The notes beneath the pieces were generated by a model. It saw only the letters and a program-made list of their open reading frames with translations, was not told the DNA's origin and made no database searches. The position numbers were made by a program, and so were the translations under genes. Shown here piece after piece: positions 1 through 5,767 of a stretch of 8,129 bases of DNA. This DNA is from JACRBK01 sp964427955 (GTDB lineage: Bacteria > Chloroflexota > Anaerolineae > Aggregatilineales > Aggregatilineaceae), in NCBI GenBank assembly GCA_964427955.1, contig CAYRWY010000272.1:1-8129 (forward strand), in the 5' to 3' direction. Position 1 is the stretch's first letter; every line of letters starts with the position of its first letter.

Positions 1-1294
1 GCGGCAGCAGGTTGATGATGGTGGTCTTGCCGCTGCCGGTCGCGCCCAGCAGGGCGATGGTCTGGCCGGGCTGCGCCTCGAACGAGACATCCTTGAGCAC
101 GTAATCGCCGCTCTTGAAGTAGCGGAAGGAGACGTTGTCGAAGACGACGCGGCCCTGCACGGCGGTCATGTCGCGCGCGCCGGGTTTGTCTTCCACGTCG
201 TTTTTCGCGTCCAGGATTTCGAAAATGCGTGACGACGACGCACTGGCCTGCGACATCAGCGAAATGATGAAGCCCAGGTTGGTCATCGGCATGAAGACGT
301 ACGCCAGATAGAGGCTGAATTCCTGCCATTCGCCCAGCGTCAGCGAGCGGTTGATGATCTGGCGTCCGCCCGCATAGAGCACGGCAGCCTGGCCCAGGTT
401 GGCGATCAGGAACGTCAGCGGGAAGATGATCGCGAAGGTGGTGCTGACCTTGAGATTCTGCTGCAAGACATCATCGACGGATTTGTCGAAGCGTTTCTGC
501 TCGTGTTTTTCGCGGGCGAAGGCTTTGATCACCCGGATACCGGCCAGATTTTCTTGCAGGATGGTGTTGAGCGTCGAGAGCCGCATTTGCAGGGTGGCGA
601 ACAGCGGTTGGGAAATCGCCCCGAAGACCATGAACACCACAATGGCCGCGGGCAGCACCGGCAGCGCGACCAGCGTCAGCTTGACGTTGGTGGTCAGCAG
701 GATCAACAGCGTGCCGACTAACATCACCAGCGCCTGAAGGGCCATGATCAGACCCTGGCCGATGAACAGGCGAACTTTTTCGACGTCGTCGGTAGCGCGG
801 ATCATCAACTGGCCGGTCTGGTTCTTGTCATGGTAGCTGAAGGAGAGGCGTTGAATCTTGGCGAACAACTCGTTGCGCATGTCGAAGGCGATGCTCTGCG
901 AGAGGCGCTCGCCCATATAACCCTGGATGAAGGCGAACAGCCCGCGCACGACGGCAAAGGCTACAATCGCGATCCCGGCGGCGATGATGGCGTTTTCGGC
1001 CCCGTTGGCGTCCAGGTGGAGCTGATCGAGCGTCTTGCCCTGGCTGGCGGCGGCCTGGCCCTGGGCGGCGGCGGGCAGCTTGAAGATCATGTGAGCGAGG
1101 GTGCCCTTGGTGATGCTGTCGATGATGTGGCTGACCAGGCGAGGGACCATGAGTTGGGCGCCGGTCGCGACGAACAGCACCGTATAGGCGACCAACGCCG
1201 CCTGGCGGTAGTGGCCGATGTATTGGAGCGAGCGCCCCAGGTCCTTGAACCCGCCGCGGGGCGGGCGTTGTTTCGAATCAGGCTTTTTCTGCAA
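1..1294 (-). CDS. ABC exporter half-transporter (fused permease and ATPase), 3' end cut by window edge
   Basis: This is a multidrug/lipid-type ABC exporter half-transporter of the MsbA/LmrA/MdlB kind, which dimerises in the cytoplasmic membrane and uses ATP to expel substrates. About 431 residues are visible. Six hydrophobic segments lie near residues 31-53, 102-124, 182-203, 205-226, 286-309 and 326-349, followed by the start of the nucleotide-binding domain with Walker A GATGSGKTT at 417-425 (Lys423). The Q-loop, LSGGQ signature, Walker B and H-loop lie beyond the edge; the family is usually about 580-620 residues. The loop between TM1 and TM2 is unusually long and Ala/Gln-rich. Start choice: AAGGAG (1306-1301) abuts the ATG at 1300 with no spacer but sits 6 nt before an in-frame TTG at 1294, so I prefer TTG; ATG at 1300 is the alternative. 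The gene overlaps the end of the MarR gene, implying translational coupling. The substrate cannot be told from the sequence. Confidence 0.93.
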   Translation of the reverse strand, partial: MQKKPDSKQRPPRGGFKDLGRSLQYIGHYRQAALVAYTVLFVATGAQLMVPRLVSHIIDSITKGTLAHMIFKLPAAAQGQAAASQGKTLDQLHLDANGAENAIIAAGIAIVAFAVVRGLFAFIQGYMGERLSQSIAFDMRNELFAKIQRLSFSYHDKNQTGQLMIRATDDVEKVRLFIGQGLIMALQALVMLVGTLLILLTTNVKLTLVALPVLPAAIVVFMVFGAISQPLFATLQMRLSTLNTILQENLAGIRVIKAFAREKHEQKRFDKSVDDVLQQNLKVSTTFAIIFPLTFLIANLGQAAVLYAGGRQIINRSLTLGEWQEFSLYLAYVFMPMTNLGFIISLMSQASASSSRIFEILDAKNDVEDKPGARDMTAVQGRVVFDNVSFRYFKSGDYVLKDVSFEAQPGQTIALLGATGSGKTTIINLLP

Positions 1295-1877
1295 TGTCAT
1301 CTCCTTCAGGATGAGGTGGATGAGGCGGATGAAGCGGATGAAGCCCCGCCGCCTCGGCCTGCGCGACCAGACTGGTGAACAGCTTACCGAGCAGCAACTC
1401 CAGGGTTTGACGTTCCTCCTGGGACAGTGCTGACAGCAAGTTTCTCACATAGGTCGCAAAGGCCGGTGCGCGTTGGTGAACCAGGTCCTCTCCGGCGGGC
1501 GTGATCCGGATCAGGAATTGGCGGCGGTCGGTCGGGTGCAGATGGCGCTCGATCAACCCTTGTTCTTCCAGCCCGTTGAGCAGCGAGCTGACCGTGTTGC
1601 GGCTGACGCCGAGAAAGTCGCTCAGGCCGCTGGGCGCGAGACCTTCCTCACGGCCCATGCGCCGGTCAATGACCAGGCGCACGAGCAGGCGCATCCGGGC
1701 CGCCGAAAGTTGTTCGTCGTGCCGCCGCCCACCTTTCAGGTCTTCCATCAGGCGCATGATGCCCCAGAACATGCGGAACAGGTTCATGTCGCGCATGTTG
1801 TCAACCCGGTAAATTTCGGCCATGATGGCCTGAATTTCCGGCGGGGGATGGCAGCGAGCGTGAGTCGAATCGGTCAT
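1278..1877 (-). CDS. MarR-family transcriptional regulator with His-Pro tail
   Basis: This is a 199-residue winged-helix regulator of the MarR family; members bind palindromic operators as dimers and let go when a small ligand or oxidant binds. The DNA-binding part covers about residues 55-130, with the recognition helix near 92-103 (SRNTVSSLLNGLE) and the wing around 117-130 (DRRQFLIRITPAGE). A C-terminal dimerisation helix follows (about 150-177). The N-terminus is longer than in a minimal MarR. The protein ends with an unusual tail in which LHP, LHP, PHP and PHP (179-190) precede an acidic end; this is encoded by a 9-bp tandem repeat. The ATG is preceded by AGGAG with a 10-nt spacer. It heads an operon with the overlapping ABC exporter, so it most likely represses that exporter and itself through the palindrome at 1908-1930. 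The ligand is unknown. Confidence 0.9.
   Translation of the reverse strand: MTDSTHARCHPPPEIQAIMAEIYRVDNMRDMNLFRMFWGIMRLMEDLKGGRRHDEQLSAARMRLLVRLVIDRRMGREEGLAPSGLSDFLGVSRNTVSSLLNGLEEQGLIERHLHPTDRRQFLIRITPAGEDLVHQRAPAFATYVRNLLSALSQEERQTLELLLGKLFTSLVAQAEAAGLHPLHPPHPPHPEGDDIAEKA
1301..1306 (-). promoter_or_regulatory. Shine-Dalgarno AAGGAG that favours a TTG start for the ABC exporter
   Basis: Read on the minus strand, AAGGAG is followed directly by ATGACATTG. A zero-length spacer to the ATG is poor for initiation, while the 6 nt to the TTG is normal. The site lies inside the last codons of the MarR gene. Confidence 0.55.
1309..1344. repeat. Four tandem 9-bp units GGATGARGY inside the MarR C-terminus
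   Basis: The units on the plus strand are GGATGAGGT, GGATGAGGC, GGATGAAGC and GGATGAAGC. Because 9 bp is three codons, the repeat stays in frame on the minus strand and encodes LHP-LHP-PHP-PHP. It ends just before the ribosome-binding site of the ABC exporter. Confidence 0.9.
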
Positions 1878-1907
1878 GATGTGACGGCTCCTGAAATAGT
1901 ACGTCGC

Positions 1908-1930
1908 AGAATTATACGACGTAGAATTAT
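1908..1930. promoter_or_regulatory. Candidate MarR operator: 23-bp imperfect palindrome over the promoter
   Basis: The sequence centres on base 1919. Nine of eleven base pairs match across the centre, including the inner core TACG-A-CGTA (1915-1923). It covers the -10 box and most of the spacer, so a dimer bound there would block RNA polymerase. The same region also reads as a 15-bp tandem direct repeat (1900-1915 against 1915-1930, 14 of 16 identical, sharing AGAATTAT) and contains the inverted arms TACGTCG (1900-1906) and CGACGTA (1917-1923). That the adjacent MarR protein binds here is inferred from family habit. Confidence 0.5.
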
Positions 1931-1938
1931 TTTAGCAA
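1911..1938 (-). promoter_or_regulatory. Sigma-70-type promoter of the MarR-ABC operon
   Basis: On the minus strand, TTGCTA (1938-1933, 4 of 6 matches to TTGACA) is followed after 16 nt by a perfect TATAAT (1916-1911). Transcription would start near 1904, giving a leader of about 27 nt that contains AGGAG. The surrounding bases are AT-rich compared with the genes. Confidence 0.65.
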
Positions 1939-1953
1939 GGGGCAATTGGGCAC

Positions 1954-1980
1954 CACAGAGTTCACAGAGAACACAGAGGA
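1954..1980. repeat. Three tandem 9-bp CACAGAGNN units in intergenic DNA
   Basis: CACAGAGTT, CACAGAGAA and CACAGAGGA follow one another without gaps between the MarR promoter and the 3' end of the next gene. No coding frame or promoter explains them. The rest of the strip from 1939 to 2036 holds only a poor hairpin. Confidence 0.8.
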
Positions 1981-2036
1981 AAAACAGGAGAAAAGCGCGA
2001 ACCCATTAAAGATTGCCTATCGCGTTCCTAACGTCG

Positions 2037-2876
2037 TTAGAGCGGATCGTCGTCGGAGAGCAGATCGTCGATGAACGACTCGAAGGGATCGGGAGGAGGC
2101 TCGGGCGGAGTCTGCTCGTCCAGCAGGTGCAGCCAGGTCGGGGCAGGGAGCGTGCGCGGCTGGAAGAGGGCTTCCATCTGCTGGAGTTTGTCGAGGAGTC
2201 GGGTGTTGAAAATCCGGTAGTCGGGTAGATCGAGGTCGTGGCCGACTTCGTGCATGGCGCGCTGCATGTAGACATAGACGGTCCGCACGCGGGGGTGGGT
2301 GTCGTCCGGGAAATAGACGGTGATATCGTCGCGCGCGGCCAGCATCACCATCTGGTGAAACGAGACCTGATCGTAATAGGTCACCAGGGTGTGGAACAGG
2401 CGATCTTTGGGTTCGTCGGAATCGTGCGCCGTGGCCGGGAGGCCGACAATACCCCGCGGGTGATCCTGAACCGGCAGGTTGAGACGGCGCTTGATGTTCT
2501 TCTTGACCGGCTTCCAGGCCCCAATCGTAAACTCCGTCACCCAGGCTTCTTCTGCCCCCATCAGCGTCGAAAACCCGGCGAGATACATCGCCATTTCGAT
2601 CAGCGCATCGGTCAGCGTCGCGATCTCGTGATCGAAAACGATCAGCTCATCGCCTTCGATATCGAAGGTAAATTTATCGACGAAGGGGGTCTGGCCGTGG
2701 GCCGGAGCGAGCGCCTCGTCGATCATCAGCCCGGCGGAACGGGGAAACAGGGTGATGATCTCACGCACGGGTCCCAACTGGTCGAGTGGCAGTTGGTACA
2801 GGGCGCTTAACTGCTGCATGGAATAATCCAGATCGTTGGGATTCAAGATCGTCCATTGGGGAGTAGAGTCGCTCAT
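2037..2876 (-). CDS. Hypothetical soluble protein with HEVGH motif and acidic C-terminus
   Basis: I do not recognise this 279-residue protein. It has no signal peptide and no clear membrane segment, so it is probably cytoplasmic. It carries HEVGH at residues 209-213, which fits the zinc-metalloprotease pattern HExxH. It lacks the metzincin extension (HExxHxxGxxH), and a gluzincin-type third glutamate is not obvious; Glu235 lies about 22 residues on. The C-terminus is rich in Pro and then Asp/Glu (about 255-279). The first part has helical, Leu-rich stretches near 20-45 and an acidic strand region near 68-84. Start choice: AGGA stands 7 nt before the ATG at 2876; an upstream TTG at 2894 has no ribosome-binding site. 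It is transcribed divergently from the kinase and may be functionally linked to it, but nothing proves this. Being a peptidase is only one possibility. Confidence 0.85.
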   Translation of the reverse strand: MSDSTPQWTILNPNDLDYSMQQLSALYQLPLDQLGPVREIITLFPRSAGLMIDEALAPAHGQTPFVDKFTFDIEGDELIVFDHEIATLTDALIEMAMYLAGFSTLMGAEEAWVTEFTIGAWKPVKKNIKRRLNLPVQDHPRGIVGLPATAHDSDEPKDRLFHTLVTYYDQVSFHQMVMLAARDDITVYFPDDTHPRVRTVYVYMQRAMHEVGHDLDLPDYRIFNTRLLDKLQQMEALFQPRTLPAPTWLHLLDEQTPPEPPPDPFESFIDDLLSDDDPL

Positions 2877-2931
2877 ACTGCCGTCCTGGGCCAAGGCATG
2901 GCAAGCAAACGGGCAATTATGCTACAAATGA

Positions 2932-2940
2932 ATTATACCA
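2932..2940 (-). promoter_or_regulatory. Extended -10 promoter (TGGTATAAT) for the HEVGH protein gene
   Basis: The minus strand reads TGGTATAAT, a perfect -10 hexamer with the TGn extension. No -35 box is visible at the expected distance (the bases there are C-rich), which is acceptable for extended -10 promoters. A second, weaker candidate, CATAAT, lies at 2921-2916. Confidence 0.45.
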
Positions 2941-2969
2941 GCCTCCCTCACCAGAGGGGGTAATTGCAG

Positions 2970-2998
2970 TTGTGCGAGGGACAGCGATGTCCTACAAT
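2970..2998 (+). promoter_or_regulatory. Candidate promoter of the kinase-acetyltransferase operon
   Basis: TTGTGC (2970-2975, 3 of 6 matches to TTGACA) and TACAAT (2993-2998, 5 of 6 to TATAAT) are 17 nt apart. Transcription would start near 3005 and leave a leader of about 34 nt with the GGAGG at 3028-3032. The -35 is weak. Confidence 0.4.
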
Positions 2999-3027
2999 CA
3001 AAACGATGGCCTTATAACTCCGCCAAT

Positions 3028-3032
3028 GGAGG
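3028..3032 (+). promoter_or_regulatory. Shine-Dalgarno GGAGG that sets a GTG start for the kinase
   Basis: GGAGG is followed by 6 nt (TCCAAC) and then GTG at 3039. No in-frame ATG in the neighbourhood has comparable support, and the kinase fold begins within the first dozen residues. Confidence 0.75.
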
Positions 3033-3038
3033 TCCAAC

Positions 3039-5162
3039 GTGTCTGAGTGGATCGGACGCACGCTTTCAAAAGTCACTATTCAGAAACTCCTGGGGCGGGG
3101 GGGGATGGCCGAGGTCTACCTGGGGCTGCATACCACGCTGAATCGCCCCGTGGCGGTGAAGATTCTGCATGGATTCCTGCTGGAAGACGACACCTCCCTG
3201 GCACGCTTCCGCAGCGAGGCCCAGGCCGTGGCGAATATGCGGCATCCCAACATCGTCCAGGTGTATGACTTCGACATTGCCGACGACCGTCCCTACATCG
3301 TCATGGAACTGCTCGAAGGGCCAACCCTGGCTGATTTTCTGATCTCGTTCCGCAAGGCAGACAAGACGCTGCCGCCCGAATTCACCGGACGGGTGATCAC
3401 TGCCGTGGCCGGGGCGCTCGATTATGCCCATTCGCGCGGGGTGATTCACCGCGACGTCAAACCCTCGAACGTCCTGCTACGTCGCGAGTCAGGGCCGCTC
3501 GATCCGGCGGCGCCGTTGCCCGACGATCTCCAGCCCGTCCTGACCGATTTCGGCGTGGCCCGTCTGGCGGATACCTCGATCCGCACGGCCTCCGGCGCGA
3601 TCATCGGCACGCCCGCCTACATGAGTCCGGAACAGGTCAGCGGAACCAAGATCGATGCCCGGTCGGACATTTATTCGCTGGGGATCATGATCTACCAGAT
3701 GCTCACCGGACGGCTGCCGTTCGGCGGCGATACGTCGGATACGGTGGCCTCGACGCTGATCAAGCACATCACCGAGATGCCGCCCGCCATGCCCGAAGTG
3801 TCGCCCGCCGTGCAAGCGGTCGTCTTCCGCGCGCTGGCGAAAGATCCCAACGGACGCTACCAGAAAGCCAGCGACCTGGCCGTCGATCTGCGCGTGGCGC
3901 TGGGGATGCCCTATACCCCCGGCGAACTGGCCGCGCTGAACGCCACCCAACAGTTGAGTGGGATGGCGACGGTGGATTTCAACCAAACCGTGCTCCGTCC
4001 GGGGCTGAGGCGGACGCGCTCCCGCTCGCGGCTGACGTTGGGGATCGCCGCGGCAGTGGCCGTCATCGCCGCCGGGGCGATTATTCTCTGGGCCGTATTC
4101 AGCGGCGGAGACGACCAGAAAAACGGCACGCCGTCGAACGGGCAGAATGACGCCAACCAGTCGTATGGACTGTTGGGTTTTGCCGACAGCGCCGCGGTGA
4201 GCGACCAGGTGACTCTCAAAGTGGAGCAGTTTCCTCCGTCTCCGGCAGGGATGCAGTACCAGGTGACGCTGCGCGGCGGCGAAAGCTCGAAGACCATCGG
4301 CTCGTTCAAGGTCGATGCGGACGGCGACGGCGAACTGGTGTATGTCGATAAGACCAGCACCAACCTGATGATGACCTATGACCAGTTCGAGATCACGTTG
4401 GAACCGGACCCGGACACGAATCCGCTCTCGACCGGCGATGTCGTCTACTCGGGGGCAGTGCCCGCCGGTCCGATGGCGCACGTCCGGCATCTGCTGGTGA
4501 GCTTTGGCGGTGCGCCGGGCAAAATCGGCCTGGTGGTGGGGATCATGAACGACTCCCGGCTGATAGCCGACAGCGCCCAGGCTATGCTCGACGCCCAACA
4601 AGCCGGGAAGCTGGACGATATGAAGCTCCAGGCTGAAGGGCTGGTGAACCTGATCGAAGGGAAGGGCGGGCAGGAGTACGGCGACCTGGACGGCGATGGC
4701 ACGATCACCGATCCAAGCGATGGCTTCGGACTGCTGCCCGGCGCGGACAGCGGCGGATACATCCAGACGGCGATCAATCATGCCCAGTTCGCCGCCGGGG
4801 CACCCGATGCTACCGCCTACGTGGTGGATCAGGTGGGGTACCTGGAAATCGCCTCCCAAAACCTGGGCGGGTGGGCGGCCCAACTGCGCGACGCCGGGCT
4901 GGCCATACTCCAAAGCAAGGATCTCGCTGGCGCGGATGATCCGGTAGAACTAATCACCAGCGTCAGCCAGCTTTTCGCGCACGGGCAGGATTTGGACGGC
5001 GACGGTGTGATCGAGCCGATTCTGAATGAAGGTGGCGCAGATATGGTTTATCTTTATGCGCAGCGCATGGCGGACATGATCGTGCTGAAGGGGGCGAATC
5101 GAATTCCCGCGCCCATTTCCGAGAATCCATCGCCCAATACGACCAGCGAAGAACATTATTAG
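3039..5162 (+). CDS. Transmembrane Ser/Thr protein kinase (PknB/PrkC type) with Ca-loop-like ectodomain
   Basis: This 707-residue Hanks-type kinase should phosphorylate Ser/Thr in cytoplasmic proteins in response to something sensed outside. The kinase domain (about 10-285) is intact: glycine loop GRGGMAEVY 19-27, Lys41 in VAVK, Glu60 in helix C, HRDVKPSN 137-144 with catalytic Asp139, DFG 170-172, GTPAYMSPE 190-198, Asp210 and Arg273. Between Asn144 and the DFG there are 25 residues, about 13 more than in M. tuberculosis PknB. A basic juxtamembrane stretch (324-331) leads into one membrane helix (about 332-354), so the C-terminal 350 residues face outward. They contain no PASTA repeats. They carry three DxDxDG loops at 426, 549 and 651; the first is a full EF-hand loop ending at Asp437, and the others lack the last acidic ligand. 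The GTG start follows GGAGG by 6 nt. The signal is unknown. Confidence 0.95.
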   Translation: MSEWIGRTLSKVTIQKLLGRGGMAEVYLGLHTTLNRPVAVKILHGFLLEDDTSLARFRSEAQAVANMRHPNIVQVYDFDIADDRPYIVMELLEGPTLADFLISFRKADKTLPPEFTGRVITAVAGALDYAHSRGVIHRDVKPSNVLLRRESGPLDPAAPLPDDLQPVLTDFGVARLADTSIRTASGAIIGTPAYMSPEQVSGTKIDARSDIYSLGIMIYQMLTGRLPFGGDTSDTVASTLIKHITEMPPAMPEVSPAVQAVVFRALAKDPNGRYQKASDLAVDLRVALGMPYTPGELAALNATQQLSGMATVDFNQTVLRPGLRRTRSRSRLTLGIAAAVAVIAAGAIILWAVFSGGDDQKNGTPSNGQNDANQSYGLLGFADSAAVSDQVTLKVEQFPPSPAGMQYQVTLRGGESSKTIGSFKVDADGDGELVYVDKTSTNLMMTYDQFEITLEPDPDTNPLSTGDVVYSGAVPAGPMAHVRHLLVSFGGAPGKIGLVVGIMNDSRLIADSAQAMLDAQQAGKLDDMKLQAEGLVNLIEGKGGQEYGDLDGDGTITDPSDGFGLLPGADSGGYIQTAINHAQFAAGAPDATAYVVDQVGYLEIASQNLGGWAAQLRDAGLAILQSKDLAGADDPVELITSVSQLFAHGQDLDGDGVIEPILNEGGADMVYLYAQRMADMIVLKGANRIPAPISENPSPNTTSEEHY

Positions 5163-5175
5163 GCGGCGCGCCCCA

Positions 5176-5652
5176 ATGCCCATCGCTGAGGACGTCCAAG
5201 TGGGGGAGGGGGCCCGGATTTTTCACCCGGACCTCGTGAACCTGTACGGCTGCTGCCTGGGCGCGCAGACGACGGTAGGGCCGTTCGTCGAGATACAGCG
5301 CGGGGTGGTGATCGGCGCGCGCTGCAAGATCTCGTCGCACAGCTTTATCTGCGAGGGCGTGACGATTGAAGATGAAGTCTTCATCGGCCACGGTGTCATG
5401 TTCACGAACGACCGCTATCCACGCGCGACCAACGCCGAAGGGAGCCTGCAAACTGCCGACGATTGGACCCTGATCGAGACACGGATCAGGCGTGGGGCAT
5501 CGCTGGGCAGCCACGCCACGATCCTGGCCGGGGTGACGGTCGGCGTTGGGGCGCTGGTCGGCGCGGGCGCGGTGGTCACGCACGATGTGCCGGATTACGC
5601 GGTGGTCGCCGGAGTGCCCGCGCGGGTGATCGGCGACGTGCGCGAGCGGTGA
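5176..5652 (+). CDS. Left-handed beta-helix (hexapeptide) N-acetyltransferase, WbpD/WlbB-like
   Basis: This 158-residue protein is a trimeric hexapeptide-repeat acyltransferase that most likely moves an acetyl group from acetyl-CoA to an amino sugar nucleotide. Repeats of the [LIV]-G-x4 kind run through most of the chain, for example around 29-75 and 108-135, ending in the typical DVPDYAVVAGVPARVIG (137-153). The stretch GHGVMFTNDRYPRA (71-84) is characteristic of WbpD/WlbB enzymes, which acetylate UDP-2-acetamido-3-amino-2,3-dideoxy-glucuronate for surface polysaccharide; Asn78 falls where the active-site Asn of that family is expected. It lies 13 nt after the kinase stop codon with only a weak ribosome-binding site, so it is probably co-transcribed and perhaps coupled. 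No partner sugar genes are visible, as the assembly gap begins 15 nt after its stop, so the exact substrate is uncertain. Confidence 0.92.
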   Translation: MPIAEDVQVGEGARIFHPDLVNLYGCCLGAQTTVGPFVEIQRGVVIGARCKISSHSFICEGVTIEDEVFIGHGVMFTNDRYPRATNAEGSLQTADDWTLIETRIRRGASLGSHATILAGVTVGVGALVGAGAVVTHDVPDYAVVAGVPARVIGDVRER

Positions 5653-5667
5653 AGCGCGATCCGCACC

Positions 5668-5767
5668 NNNNNNNNNNNNNNNNNNNNNNNNNNNNNNNNN
5701 NNNNNNNNNNNNNNNNNNNNNNNNNNNNNNNNNNNNNNNNNNNNNNNNNNNNNNNNNNNNNNNNNNN
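5668..5767. other. Assembly gap of 100 Ns
   Basis: Exactly 100 undetermined bases separate the end of the acetyltransferase from the visible end of the NADH dehydrogenase. One hundred Ns is a common placeholder for a gap of unknown length, so the true distance and any missing genes are unknown. Reading frames that run through it are artefacts. Confidence 0.98.

Noticed and set aside
1473..2009. 178-codon plus-strand open frame over the MarR gene and its promoter
   Set aside because: It is antisense to a well-supported MarR protein and runs across the promoter and the 9-bp repeat.
1996..2024. Possible terminator after the HEVGH protein gene (CGCGA, 19-nt loop, TCGCG, then a T-rich stretch)
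   Set aside because: A 5-bp stem with a 19-nt loop is too weak and the T-run is interrupted.
2931..2938. AATTATAC shared with the MarR operator region (1910-1917)
   Set aside because: Both copies are simply the minus-strand -10 box GTATAATT; the flanks do not match, so it is not a second operator.
2943..2960. Small hairpin CCTCCCTC-ACCA-GAGGGGG in the divergent promoter region
   Set aside because: The stem is short, no T-run follows, and it lies upstream of both genes, so it is not a terminator; an operator role has no further support.
3489..4913. 474-codon open frame antisense to the kinase
   Set aside because: It is a shadow of a high-GC gene with a clear kinase fold; its product is rich in Arg, Gly and His and shows no domain.
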